Shown here piece by piece: positions 28,101-37,452 of a stretch of DNA of 64,000 bases. Position 1 is the first letter of the stretch, and every line of letters begins with the position of its first letter. This DNA comes from Mycolicibacterium moriokaense (lineage in GTDB: Bacteria > Actinomycetota > Actinomycetes > Mycobacteriales > Mycobacteriaceae): the NCBI RefSeq assembly GCF_010726085.1, contig NZ_AP022560.1:1364001-1428000 (forward strand), given 5' to 3'. A program made the position numbers and the translations under genes. The notes beneath the pieces are model-generated. The model saw nothing but the letters and a program-made list of their open reading frames with translations. It had not been told where the DNA came from and did no database searches.

Positions 28101-28991
28101 ATGGTGAGTCGGGGCGGGGGGCAAAACGCGGTGGTGGTCACGCTGGACGGTGAACTCCACGATCCGACGGCCCCCCTGTTGTACGCGGACGACCTTGCCG
28201 CCGTCCGCGGCGACGGCATCTTCGAAACGCTGTTGATTCGCGACGGCGCACCCTGTCTGCTCGAAGCCCATCTGGCCCGGCTGACGCAGTCCGCGTCGAT
28301 GATGGACCTCCCCGCACCGGACCTGCCCCAATGGCGTGCGGCCATCGCAGTGGCGGTCGAACGCTGGTGCGCCAACGGCGGTGGCGAAGGTGTGTTGCGC
28401 CTGGTGTACAGCCGGGGCCGCGAGAGTGGTTCACCACCGACGGCGTTCGCGACCATCGGCGCGGTGCCCGCCAGGGTGGCCGATGCGCGCAGCGCCGGGG
28501 TCGCCGCCGTGACGCTGGCCCGCGGTCTGTCGGCCGAGGGCACCACCGAGATGCCGTGGCTGCTCGCGGGCGCGAAAACGCTGTCCTACGCGGTGAACAT
28601 GGCCGCGCTGCGCCATGCGGACCGTCAGGGGGCCGGCGACGTGATCTTCGTCGGCTCCGACGGCCTGATCCTGGAAGGGCCGCGTTCGACGGTGGTGATC
28701 GCCACCGAGGTCGACGGTGCCCCAGCCTTGTTGACGCCGCCGCCGTGGTATCCGATCCTGCGCGGAACCACCCAGCAGGCGCTGTTCGAAGTGGCGCGTA
28801 ACAACGGCTACAAGTGCGACTACCAAGCGCTGCGACCCGTCGATCTGTTTGCCGCACAAGGTGTTTGGCTTGTCTCCAGTATCACACTCGCCGCACGGGT
28901 GCATACGTTGGACGGTAAGTCGCTGCGAAACTCGCCGTCGGCGGCGGAGATCGCCGAACTCGTCGATGCCGCGATCGTCAGTGATCGCTGA
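28101..28991 (+). CDS. pabC: Aminodeoxychorismate lyase / class IV aminotransferase (Rv0812-like)
   Basis: The 296-aa fold-type IV PLP enzyme has the LRGDGIFETLL-like start region (AVRGDGIFETLLIRDG), a PLP lysine in AGAKTLSYAVNM, and LEGPRSTVVI. It probably forms 4-aminobenzoate from aminodeoxychorismate in folate synthesis. D-amino acid or branched-chain aminotransferase activity cannot be excluded by sequence alone. ATG 28101 is preferred over TTG 28095. Confidence 0.85.
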   Translation: MVSRGGGQNAVVVTLDGELHDPTAPLLYADDLAAVRGDGIFETLLIRDGAPCLLEAHLARLTQSASMMDLPAPDLPQWRAAIAVAVERWCANGGGEGVLRLVYSRGRESGSPPTAFATIGAVPARVADARSAGVAAVTLARGLSAEGTTEMPWLLAGAKTLSYAVNMAALRHADRQGAGDVIFVGSDGLILEGPRSTVVIATEVDGAPALLTPPPWYPILRGTTQQALFEVARNNGYKCDYQALRPVDLFAAQGVWLVSSITLAARVHTLDGKSLRNSPSAAEIAELVDAAIVSDR

Positions 28992-29077
28992 ACGCTGAAC
29001 CGCGCGAAAATTGGTTGTCGCCCTTCCGGTACGCGGGTAGCGTCGCTCGTACACAGGGAAGGAGGTGGTCCGACAAA

Positions 29078-29116
29078 TTGATTGACTTATGGACATGTGA
29101 GGTGGCTGCGAGCTAG
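29078..29116 (+). CDS. Candidate 12-codon leader peptide
   Basis: TTG start, product LIDLWTCEVAAS with an internal Trp and Cys. The Shine-Dalgarno core is about 12 nt upstream, longer than usual. An overlapping frame from TTG 29082 (or GTG 29097) to 29132 is an alternative. The hairpin downstream (29197-29250) is what makes a leader role plausible; no homology is claimed. Confidence 0.3.
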   Translation: MIDLWTCEVAAS

Positions 29117-29196
29117 CAGCGCCAGGGGCTGAGCCGACGCTCTTCGCGCGAGCGCTCATCGCACCCGCGCGCGCTGGCGAATTCCCCGCAGTCACC

Positions 29197-29250
29197 CGGC
29201 CCCCGAGCCTCTCGGTTTTGTCCAACCAGTTACACACGGCTCGGGGGCCG
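29197..29250 (+). terminator. Long hairpin, possible attenuator
   Basis: Arms CGGCCCCCGAGCC (29197-29209) and GGCTCGGGGGCCG (29238-29250) are perfect complements with a 28-nt loop. No U-run follows, so it could be an attenuator, a Rho-related structure or an mRNA stability element. Confidence 0.5.
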
Positions 29251-29301
29251 CTCCATGTCTGGGGTGTCTCGAGGCGCTAGCTGTGGCGCATACCCGAAGG
29301 A

Positions 29302-30174
29302 ATGCGCGATGATCCGGCTATGGGGAATGCATGGCGGCGTGCAGCGGCGAGCACCGCGATCGCCGTCGTCGCCACCGTCACCGCCGCATGCGCGCCGATC
29401 GTCGCCAACGATGCGGCCGGACTCCAGAACTGCCATAAGGAATCGTTGGCGACGTTGTACCCGGGCATCTTCACCATCGGCACCGACCAACCCGCCTACC
29501 CGCCCTGGTACATGGGTGACGACCCGGCCAACGGCGAGGGTTTCGAGAGTGCGCTCGCCTACACCGTGGCCGCCCACCTCGGCTACAGCCGCGACGAGGT
29601 GCACTGGGTTCGCGTCCCGTTCAACGGCGCGCTGGAGCCCGGCCCGAAGACGTTCGACGCCAACCTTTCTCAGTTCTCGATAACCGATCAGCGCAAGGCC
29701 GCCGTCGACTTCTCATCCCCGTACTTCGATGTGACCCAGGTCGTCGTGACGATGAAAACATCGCCGGCGGCGCGGGTGCGGAGCATGGTCGATCTCAAGA
29801 AGGCGCAGCTCGGCGTGCAGGTCGGTACGACCAGTCACACCGCCGCGATCGAGATTGTCGGCGAGGATCCCATCGAGGTCTACAAGACCACCGCCGATGC
29901 GAAGGTGGCGTTGACCACAGGCGAGGTCGACGCGTTGGTCGCCGACCTGCCGACGGCGTTCGCGGTGGCCGGCGAGTTGCGCGGCGGGATGATCGTCGGG
30001 CAGCTGCCCACCCGTTCGCAGAAAGTCGAGCAGTTCGGCATCGTGCTCGACAAGAACAGCCCGCTGACGCGTTGTGTGTCGGCGGTCGTCGACGAGTTGC
30101 GCGAAGACGGGACGCTCGCGCGGTTGGAACGCGAATGGCTGGCCCAAGCCGGTGAGGCGCGGGTGCTGAACTAG
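29302..30174 (+). CDS. Amino-acid ABC transporter substrate-binding lipoprotein
   Basis: The 290-aa protein is a family 3 periplasmic binding protein with a lipoprotein signal (VVATVTAACAP, lipidated Cys near residue 30). IGTDQPAYPPWYMGDD and SQFSITDQRKAAVDFSSPYFDVTQVVV are typical of polar amino-acid receptors. A second start at ATG 29320 (MGNAWRR) is equally possible. No permease or ATPase gene is nearby, so it is an orphan receptor. The preceding leader may control it. Confidence 0.85.
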   Translation: MRDDPAMGNAWRRAAASTAIAVVATVTAACAPIVANDAAGLQNCHKESLATLYPGIFTIGTDQPAYPPWYMGDDPANGEGFESALAYTVAAHLGYSRDEVHWVRVPFNGALEPGPKTFDANLSQFSITDQRKAAVDFSSPYFDVTQVVVTMKTSPAARVRSMVDLKKAQLGVQVGTTSHTAAIEIVGEDPIEVYKTTADAKVALTTGEVDALVADLPTAFAVAGELRGGMIVGQLPTRSQKVEQFGIVLDKNSPLTRCVSAVVDELREDGTLARLEREWLAQAGEARVLN

Positions 30175-30452
30175 CTGGCGGGTCCTGCGGGGCCTGGCGC
30201 CAGCGACGAGCAGGCCTGCATGGCCTGCTGCCAGATGTCGGCGTCGACGCCTGGCGGTGGGGTTCCGCCGGGGCCGGGTGCTGCGGGCACGCCATGGTCG
30301 TTCAGGCATTGCGCCAGCGAGCCGTGGCCGGTCGGCGCGTCCCCTGACTCAGCGGTGGTGCTCGTGGGCACCTCGGCGGGAGGAGGTGACGAACACCCGG
30401 CCAGGATTCCCGCCGCAGCCAGAATTCCCGCCGCGGCCAATGACAGACGCAC
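30171..30452 (-). CDS. Small predicted lipoprotein
   Basis: The 93-aa product has a lipobox LAGCS (Cys near residue 19) after a short hydrophobic signal, a Ser/Thr/Pro-rich linker, and two further Cys (AQCLNDHGVPA and MQACSSL) that may pair. It overlaps the binding-protein gene by 4 nt tail to tail, and its ATG overlaps the stop of the FABP gene by one base, so it probably ends that operon. Function unknown. Confidence 0.7.
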   Translation of the reverse strand: MRLSLAAAGILAAAGILAGCSSPPPAEVPTSTTAESGDAPTGHGSLAQCLNDHGVPAAPGPGGTPPPGVDADIWQQAMQACSSLAPGPAGPAS

Positions 30453-31081
30453 TAGCCGACGTACCTCGACAGCCGCGCGGACAAATGCGGCACCAGGCCA
30501 CCGTCGGCGTCGACGCGCTCCTCGACGTAGGCCAGGTCACCGCCCTCGATGATCCCGTAGAGCCGTTTGGCTCCGCCGACGAGCGTCCCGGACTTGGTGC
30601 GCGCCAACGCATCGGTGACCAACTCCCATGACGACTGGTTCAAGGGCCGGCCGTAGAAGAGCTCGATGTAGCCGGCCGAATGGGCCAGCAGCAGCTCGAT
30701 GGCCTGGGATTCGGACGGGTCGGCGGGGTCGTTGACGAACCGCCAGAATCCCGACTCGCGCAGTGACGCGCCCGCGTACTCACCGTCGTCGGTGAGTCGC
30801 CAGGATCGAGCCTCCCAGATCAAATAGTCGCCACCGTCGTGGGACACGACGATCTGCTGGCCGAAGCGATAGTCGCCGTGAGATCCGCGGCCCTCACCTT
30901 CGCCGCGCCACACTCCGACGAGCGGCAGCAGTGCAAGGAGCGCGTCGTGAAGATTCGCGCCCTCTCGGAGGTTCGCGGTATCGGGCGGCCCTGGGAGATC
31001 GCCGAACGCCGGGATGTTGCGGGCGGCGGTCGTTTTCGCGCGTTCGGCCGCAGCCGCGACCGCATCGTCGCCCGACGTCAC
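30452..31081 (-). CDS. FABP-family heme-binding beta-barrel protein (nitrobindin-like, Rv0813c)
   Basis: The 209-aa protein has the nitrobindin motif [11 protein letters not shown] near residue 55 and a ten-stranded barrel pattern. Relatives bind heme and react with nitric oxide or peroxynitrite. GTG 31081 overlaps the stop of the small membrane protein gene (GTGA), showing coupling. A redox or nitrosative-stress role next to the sulfur genes is inferred. Confidence 0.9.
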   Translation of the reverse strand: MTSGDDAVAAAAERAKTTAARNIPAFGDLPGPPDTANLREGANLHDALLALLPLVGVWRGEGEGRGSHGDYRFGQQIVVSHDGGDYLIWEARSWRLTDDGEYAGASLRESGFWRFVNDPADPSESQAIELLLAHSAGYIELFYGRPLNQSSWELVTDALARTKSGTLVGGAKRLYGIIEGGDLAYVEERVDADGGLVPHLSARLSRYVG

Positions 31082-31176
31082 GACTCGTCGGTGATGAGGC
31101 GGTAGAGCGTGTACAGCGCGAACCAGGTAATGACCGCCACGGCGGCGATCAGCAGAATCTCGAAGAGCAGCACCAC
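31078..31176 (-). CDS. 32-aa single-pass membrane protein
   Basis: This short gene runs GTG 31176 to TGA 31078. The product begins with [18 protein letters not shown] and ends [14 protein letters not shown]: one hydrophobic helix with a charged C-terminus. Its stop is interlocked with the GTG of the FABP gene, a coupling that supports real translation. A -10-like TAGACT lies 8 nt upstream of the GTG on the minus strand, so it may be leaderless. Function unknown. Confidence 0.65.
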   Translation of the reverse strand: MVLLFEILLIAAVAVITWFALYTLYRLITDES

Positions 31177-31221
31177 GATAGGAAGTCTAGCCGTACCGCT
31201 GCCAACGACTCTCGGCAGCCG

Positions 31222-31524
31222 TCAGGCGACCTTGACGTCGACCTCGTGGATGCCCGCGCCCGACGGTGCGATGCTGGCGTCTCCGTTACCCGCGGGAGAC
31301 AGCGCACGTAGGGTCCACGTGCCCGGGGCGGCGAAGAACCGGAAATCGCCGGTGGCCGATGCGACGACCTCCGCGGTGAATTCGTTAGAGCTGTCCAGCA
31401 GTCGGACGAACGCACCGCCGACGGCCTGGCCCGAGTTATCCACCACGCGACCGGTGATCACCGTCTCACGCTCGAGATCGACGCCTGCAGGCAACGTCAG
31501 CCCTTGCTTCGGTGCAGAGCACAT
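31222..31524 (-). CDS. sseC2: DUF1416 protein (SseC2-like)
   Basis: The 100-aa protein begins MCSAPKQGLTLPAGVDLE and has a carboxypeptidase-regulatory-like beta-sandwich pattern (TGRVVDNSGQAVGGAFVRLLD, GDFRFFAAPGTWTLR). In mycobacteria it always accompanies thiosulfate sulfurtransferase CysA2 and is thought to belong to sulfur metabolism. ATG 31524 lies 1 nt after the cysA2 stop. Confidence 0.92.
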   Translation of the reverse strand: MCSAPKQGLTLPAGVDLERETVITGRVVDNSGQAVGGAFVRLLDSSNEFTAEVVASATGDFRFFAAPGTWTLRALSPAGNGDASIAPSGAGIHEVDVKVA

Positions 31525-31525
31525 A

Positions 31526-32359
31526 TCAACTTCCCAACTCGATCGGGGCCCCCACGAGAGAGCCGTATTCCGTCCAACTTCCGTCGTAGTTCTTGACGTT
31601 CTGGTGTCCCAACAACTCCTGGAGCACGAACCAGGTGTGCGACGAACGCTCACCGATCCGGCAGTAGGCGATGGTCTCCTTCTGGCCGTCGAGACCGGCT
31701 TCGGCGTACAGCTTGGCCAGCTCCTCGTCGGACTTGAACGTGCCGTCCTCGTTGGCCGCCTTGCTCCACGGCACGTTGATCGCGCCGGGGATGTGGCCCG
31801 GCCGCTGGCTCTGCTCCTGAGGCAGATGAGCGGGGGCGAGGATCTTGCCCGAGAACTCGTCAGGGGAGCGCACGTCGACGAGGTTCTTGCTGCCGATGGC
31901 GGCGATGACCTCGTCGCGGAAGGCGCGGATGTTGTTGTTCGGCGCCTTGGCCGTGTAGCTGGTGGCGGGCCGGTTGGGCACATCCTTGACCAGCGGGCGG
32001 CCGTCGAGCTCCCACTTCTTGCGGCCGCCGTCGAGGAGCTTGACGTTCTCGTGGCCGTACAGCTTGAAGTACCAGTACGCGTAGGCGGCGAACCAGTTGT
32101 TGTTGCCGCCGTACAGGATCACCGTGTCGTCGTTGCTGATGCCCTTCTCGGACAACAGCTTCGAGAACTGCTGCTGGTCGACGAAGTCGCGCTTGACCTG
32201 GTCCTGCAGCTCGGTCTTCCAGTCCAGGCGCACGGCGCCTGCGATATGGCCGCCCTCGTAGGCGGAGGTGTCCTCATCGACCTCGACGAAAACGGTGTTA
32301 GGCGCGTCGAGATTGCTCTCGGCCCAGTCGGTGCTGACCAGGACGTCGGAGCGTGCCAT
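31526..32359 (-). CDS. cysA2: Thiosulfate sulfurtransferase CysA2 (two-domain rhodanese)
   Basis: The 277-aa protein contains two rhodanese domains; the catalytic Cys233 sits in the loop CRIGERS, the motif of thiosulfate (rather than mercaptopyruvate) sulfurtransferases. It transfers sulfane sulfur from thiosulfate to thiophilic acceptors. It lies between DUF4395 and DUF1416 genes in an operon preceded by a polycysteine leader, so expression is probably raised when cysteine is scarce. Confidence 0.95.
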   Translation of the reverse strand: MARSDVLVSTDWAESNLDAPNTVFVEVDEDTSAYEGGHIAGAVRLDWKTELQDQVKRDFVDQQQFSKLLSEKGISNDDTVILYGGNNNWFAAYAYWYFKLYGHENVKLLDGGRKKWELDGRPLVKDVPNRPATSYTAKAPNNNIRAFRDEVIAAIGSKNLVDVRSPDEFSGKILAPAHLPQEQSQRPGHIPGAINVPWSKAANEDGTFKSDEELAKLYAEAGLDGQKETIAYCRIGERSSHTWFVLQELLGHQNVKNYDGSWTEYGSLVGAPIELGS

Positions 32360-32395
32360 GTAGGAAATCCTTTCGGTTGCTTGCTATTTGAAGTG

Positions 32396-32881
32396 TCAGG
32401 TGGTGGAAAGCACCCGGCGGAACCGGGCGACGAGCGGATAGATCTGGCAGCCGAGGCAGATGCCGAAGGCCGCGTTGAGAAAGGCTGCCACGAGGGCGAA
32501 GCCGGTGGCGATCAGGCCGAGCAGCGAGACGCCCGTCGCGAAGCCGGCGACGCCGACGACGGCGAACAGGAATCCGACCAACTGGGCGAACTTCAGCGGA
32601 GGCACCGGCTCCTTCTCGGTGACGGGTCCGAGGCGGGGCGCCACCAGGGCCTTGAAGATCAGGCCGTACGGATGTTGCCGGGGTCCACGCCAGGCGCCGA
32701 TCGCGAACACCACCGCCTGCACGCCGAGGATCACCGCCGCGGCGACGGGGCTGACGGGGTAGACGAGCAGGACTGCGATGATCACGGCGGTGGTCACCCA
32801 GGCTGCGAAGCGTGGACCGCGCACGTCCACCTGGTCCGGCGGGGTGCTGGTGGTCTTGCTGGTGCTCGTGGTGGTCGACAT
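32396..32881 (-). CDS. DUF4395 membrane protein
   Basis: The 161-aa protein has a Ser/Thr-rich N-terminus (MSTTTSTSK), then four predicted membrane segments and the conserved GICLGCQIYPL with a CxxC pair near residue 145. DUF4395 genes commonly neighbour thioredoxin-like and rhodanese genes. ATG 32881 has AGGAG about 7 nt upstream. It is the first full-length gene after the polycysteine leader. A role in sulfane sulfur or thiol transfer across the membrane is inferred. Confidence 0.85.
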   Translation of the reverse strand: MSTTTSTSKTTSTPPDQVDVRGPRFAAWVTTAVIIAVLLVYPVSPVAAAVILGVQAVVFAIGAWRGPRQHPYGLIFKALVAPRLGPVTEKEPVPPLKFAQLVGFLFAVVGVAGFATGVSLLGLIATGFALVAAFLNAAFGICLGCQIYPLVARFRRVLSTT

Positions 32882-32976
32882 ACATGTGCTCCTGTTGCAT
32901 GGATGGACTGGCTGGGATGGGAGGGCGGACCACATGGGGCCGCTCCCGAGTGCGGCGCGAAGAAAGGCGCGGCTAC
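32882..32976 (-). promoter_or_regulatory. Attenuation region between polycysteine leader and DUF4395
   Basis: The 95-nt segment contains GC-rich complementary stretches (GGGAGCGG and CCGCCCTCCC on the minus strand) upstream of the AGGAGC ribosome binding site. Ribosome stalling on the Cys codons would change this folding, as described for mycobacterial cysteine attenuators. The exact fold is not computed. Confidence 0.5.
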
Positions 32977-33072
32977 TCAGCAGCTACAGCAACAACAACA
33001 GCAACAACCCGCGACGCGGCACAGATCAACTGCGCGGCGCTTGGTGAGCATCGGCTCGAGGCGGGCGAACAC
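32977..33072 (-). CDS. Leaderless polycysteine leader peptide (cysteine attenuator)
   Basis: GTG 33072 opens a 31-codon frame ending in seven consecutive Cys codons, Ser, Cys and TGA. The core MLTKRRAVDLCRVAG precedes the Cys run. A -10 box TAAGCT (33080-33085) is 7 nt before the GTG, so the mRNA starts with the start codon; ATG 33051 is an alternative start in the same frame. Such leaders upstream of the DUF4395-cysA2-sseC2 operon are known in mycobacteria as cysteine-responsive attenuators. Confidence 0.88.
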   Translation of the reverse strand: MFARLEPMLTKRRAVDLCRVAGCCCCCCCSC

Positions 33073-33079
33073 GGGGGAC

Positions 33080-33085
33080 AGCTTA
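33080..33085 (-). promoter_or_regulatory. -10 box of the leaderless polycysteine ORF
   Basis: TAAGCT on the minus strand, 7 nt upstream of GTG 33072; it drives the sulfur operon transcript. Confidence 0.6.
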
Positions 33086-33101
33086 CCCAATGACACGGTG
33101 A

Positions 33102-33524
33102 TCAAGCCAACAGCGGTTCCAGCGCCGACCGCAGGTCAGCAGCTGTCGGGACACCGTGGGTGCGGAACTGGGGGCGACCTTGGGCATCGAAGATGATCGT
33201 GGTGGGCAGCGACAGCACTGAAAGCCGCCGGGCCGCTTCCGGATTGGCGTCCATGTCGATCTCGACGTGCGCGACGCCGGGCAGGTCGGCGCACACCTGA
33301 TCGACCACCCTGCGCACCGCTGCACATGGTCCGCACCAATCTGCGCTGAAATGCAGCACCGTCGGCCCCGTGTGCGACAGTCCCAGGTCACTGGTGTCGA
33401 CGTCAGCGGCTTTTTCGCTGGCCTTGAGCATGCCGGCGCGCAACGTGACCAGCCTGCCGATCACGTAGGCCAGCCCCAGAGCTCCGACGAGCACGGTGAT
33501 CGCCAACACCCATGAAGTACTCAC
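33102..33524 (-). CDS. thiX: Membrane-anchored thioredoxin-like protein (ThiX/Rv0816c)
   Basis: The 140-aa protein has one N-terminal membrane segment (residues 5-24) and a thioredoxin domain with the active site ADWCGPCAAV (Cys64, Cys67). Its start overlaps the lmeA stop by 4 nt. The catalytic domain may face either side of the membrane; the neighbouring sulfurtransferase and DUF4395 genes suggest thiol-disulfide or sulfane sulfur chemistry. Confidence 0.9.
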   Translation of the reverse strand: MSTSWVLAITVLVGALGLAYVIGRLVTLRAGMLKASEKAADVDTSDLGLSHTGPTVLHFSADWCGPCAAVRRVVDQVCADLPGVAHVEIDMDANPEAARRLSVLSLPTTIIFDAQGRPQFRTHGVPTAADLRSALEPLLA

Positions 33525-34318
33525 TTCAGATTGAACTCGTTCAGGGCCACCGTTACTCCCTCGGCGATGCCTTCGATGATCACGTCCGAACCGCGCGCCC
33601 CCTCGGCCGTCGGCGCGAGTCCGAAGGGCAGCTTCTGGCCGGGCATGCTGGTGGAGAAGGCGGCCAGCACAGCGGCCTTCTTGTCGTCGGGAACCGGCTG
33701 GTCAGCGGTGCCCGGGCCGGTGAGCACGTCGGTGGCGGTGAGGACCAGCGTGGTTTGGTCCGGCCCGACGATCGACAGGTCCACCGCGATGCTCACCTTC
33801 TTGTCGTACCCGGCTTTCTCGGGCGTCCCCGTGAAAACGAGCCCGCGATTGCTCGAGATCCCCGATTCGGTGGTGCCGCCCGTCGAGTCGTTGCTCTCCC
33901 GCGTCGGCGCCTCGACCAGCAGGTCGGGGATGCCCATAAACCGTCCCACGTGCGTGGAGTCGATGATGATGCGGCTCTCGGCCTTGCCCACCGCCAGCTT
34001 GGCCTCCGGGCCGACCAGCCACGACGAGTCGCCGAGATCGATCGAATGCAGGGTTGCCTCCAGCGACGCCTTTCCGACCACGGGATGGTCGACGCCGGCC
34101 GCCCGTATCTCCACTTCGTCGTAATGCCGGTTGATCGCCTGTGGGATGAAGGGGAAGCCGAGGATCGCCACCGACGGGTCCCAGGCCAGGTCGGCTGCCG
34201 TTCGCACGCTTCTGGCCAGGCGGTATTCGGCATAGATCGCCGCACCGAAGTCGATCCCGACGGCGCCGACGACCACGGCGGTCGCGGTCGCCAGGACACC
34301 GATCAGGAGCTTGCGCAT
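33521..34318 (-). CDS. lmeA: DUF2993 protein, LmeA-like (mannan elongation)
   Basis: The 265-aa protein has an N-terminal membrane anchor/signal (MRKLLIGVLATATAVVVGAVG) and the DUF2993 fold (LAWDPSVAILGFPFIPQAI). M. tuberculosis Rv0817c and its M. smegmatis counterpart, LmeA, support mannan elongation of lipomannan/lipoarabinomannan in the periplasm. ATG 34318 is chosen; the frame extends far upstream by chance. It is coupled to thiX. Confidence 0.88.
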   Translation of the reverse strand: MRKLLIGVLATATAVVVGAVGIDFGAAIYAEYRLARSVRTAADLAWDPSVAILGFPFIPQAINRHYDEVEIRAAGVDHPVVGKASLEATLHSIDLGDSSWLVGPEAKLAVGKAESRIIIDSTHVGRFMGIPDLLVEAPTRESNDSTGGTTESGISSNRGLVFTGTPEKAGYDKKVSIAVDLSIVGPDQTTLVLTATDVLTGPGTADQPVPDDKKAAVLAAFSTSMPGQKLPFGLAPTAEGARGSDVIIEGIAEGVTVALNEFNLK

Positions 34319-34496
34319 CGCCACATTGTTGCCCACCGGCGGCCATTCGACCCCGTTGGTCCAGCTGACCAAGAGGTGTCGCGCTATCGTTAGATCACCA
34401 TCGGCCGGGTAACGGCCATATGACAGGCATGAATCTGGGAAGTCACCGACCGACATTGATGTCCAGGCGAGGTCCCCATGGCTGCTGGAGGGCCAG

Positions 34497-36178
<1,682 letters not shown>

Positions 36179-36186
36179 CTGGACGA

Positions 36187-36208
36187 GTTCACCGCCCGTT
36201 CACGTCAC
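36187..36208 (+). promoter_or_regulatory. PHO box (RegX3-type direct repeat) upstream of pstS
   Basis: Two 11-bp units, GTTCACCGCCC and GTTCACGTCAC, stand head to tail. This is the direct-repeat pattern bound by actinobacterial PhoP/RegX3 under phosphate starvation. It lies 83 bp before the pstS start. Confidence 0.75.
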
Positions 36209-36290
36209 ATCCCCGTGCTGTCCACCGGGGCCGCATACGTTGCCGGAGAGTTCAAGCCTTTCTTGAAGCCGTCAACCGAAAGTGGGACAA

Positions 36291-37397
36291 GTGAAGCTCA
36301 AGAACGTCGGAATGGCCCTGTCCGTCACGGCCATCGCTGCGCTGATGCTGTCCGCGTGTGGCAGCGACGACAACACCTCCGGAAGCACCACCGGCGCAAC
36401 CGGATCCGCGTCTGGCGAGTGCGGCGGCAAGAACTCCATCACCGCGGAGGGCTCGACGGCTCAGCAGAACGCGATCGCGGAGTTCAACAAGGTCTGGGGC
36501 CAGACCTGCCCGGGCAAGAACCTGTCCTACAACCCGACCGGATCCGGAGCGGGCCGTGAACAGTTCATCGCCGGAAACGTGGACTTCGCCGGATCTGACT
36601 CGGCGCTCAAGGACGAGCAGGTCGCCGCGGCCGCACAGCGCTGCGATGGCAACCCGGCCTGGAACCTGCCACTGGTGTTCGGTCCGATCGCGATGGCCTA
36701 CAACATCCCGGGCGTCGACAAGCTGGTACTCAACGGGGACACGCTCGCCAAGATCTTCCAGGGTCAGATCACCAAGTGGAACGATCCGGCCGTCGTCGCG
36801 CTGAACGAGGGCATCACGCTGCCCGACACCACCATCACCCCGATCTTCCGGTCGGACTCGTCGGGCACCACCGACAATTTCCAGAAGTACCTCGAGGCCG
36901 CCTCCGGTGGGGCGTGGACCAAGGGCGCCGGCAGCGAGTTCCAGGGCGGCGCCGGTGAAGGCGCGCAGAAGTCCGCCGGTGTGGCGCAGGCCGTACAGGC
37001 GACCCCCGGTGCCATCGGTTACGTGGAGAAGGGCTTCGCGGACCAGGCCGGCATCCCCTACGCCCAGATCGACAACGGCAGCGGCGCAGTCGAATTGACC
37101 GACGAATCGGCAGGAAAGGCCATCGACGCGGCCAAGTTCGCGGCCGAGGGCAACGACCTGACGCTGGACCTGGCCTCGCTGTACGGCACGAAGGAGCCCG
37201 GTGCCTATCCGCTGGTGCTGGCCACCTACGAGATCGTGTGCTCGAAGGGCTATGACGCCGACACCGCCGCGGCGGTGAAGTCGTTCCTGACGGTGGCGGC
37301 CAACGCCGGCCAGGCCAATCTGTCGCCCGCCGGTTACGTGCCGCTGCCTGCCGCTTTCAAGGAGCGGTTGGTGACGTCCATCGACGCCATCAGTTGA
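36291..37397 (+). CDS. pstS: Phosphate ABC transporter substrate-binding lipoprotein PstS
   Basis: The 368-aa protein has a lipobox LSACGS (Cys near residue 20) and phosphate-binding segments AEGSTAQ, SGAGREQFIAG and SDSSGTTDNF. It captures phosphate outside the membrane for PstCAB. GTG 36291 is chosen (VKLKNVGMAL); GTG 36282 in the same frame would add three residues. First gene of pstSCAB under the PHO box. Confidence 0.95.
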   Translation: MKLKNVGMALSVTAIAALMLSACGSDDNTSGSTTGATGSASGECGGKNSITAEGSTAQQNAIAEFNKVWGQTCPGKNLSYNPTGSGAGREQFIAGNVDFAGSDSALKDEQVAAAAQRCDGNPAWNLPLVFGPIAMAYNIPGVDKLVLNGDTLAKIFQGQITKWNDPAVVALNEGITLPDTTITPIFRSDSSGTTDNFQKYLEAASGGAWTKGAGSEFQGGAGEGAQKSAGVAQAVQATPGAIGYVEKGFADQAGIPYAQIDNGSGAVELTDESAGKAIDAAKFAAEGNDLTLDLASLYGTKEPGAYPLVLATYEIVCSKGYDADTAAAVKSFLTVAANAGQANLSPAGYVPLPAAFKERLVTSIDAIS

Positions 37398-37452
37398 GGC
37401 GCCCAGGTTGTGGCGCGACAGCACCAAACCGGCGAAGATGGGTGCCTGACAG

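Larger units (their letters stand above)
28992..29301 (+). promoter_or_regulatory. Leader region with promoter, strong SD, short ORFs and long hairpin
   Basis: No ordinary gene fits in this 310-nt interval. A promoter TTGTCG-N17-TAGCGT (29015-29043) is followed by a strong Shine-Dalgarno GGAAGGAGGT (29057-29066). Two overlapping very short reading frames follow: TTG 29078 to TAG 29116 (12 codons, containing Trp and Cys) and TTG 29082 to TGA 29132. A perfect 13-bp inverted repeat (29197-29209 and 29238-29250) closes the region before the binding-protein gene. This looks like an attenuator or regulatory leader. Confidence 0.5.

Noticed and set aside
32980..33010. CAA-type simple repeat
   Set aside because: It is the complement of the Cys codons of the polycysteine leader, so the repeat is coding.
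31109..33196. 695-codon plus-strand open frame
   Set aside because: It runs antisense through the cysA2 operon, has no family pattern and is the usual long antisense frame of GC-rich coding DNA.
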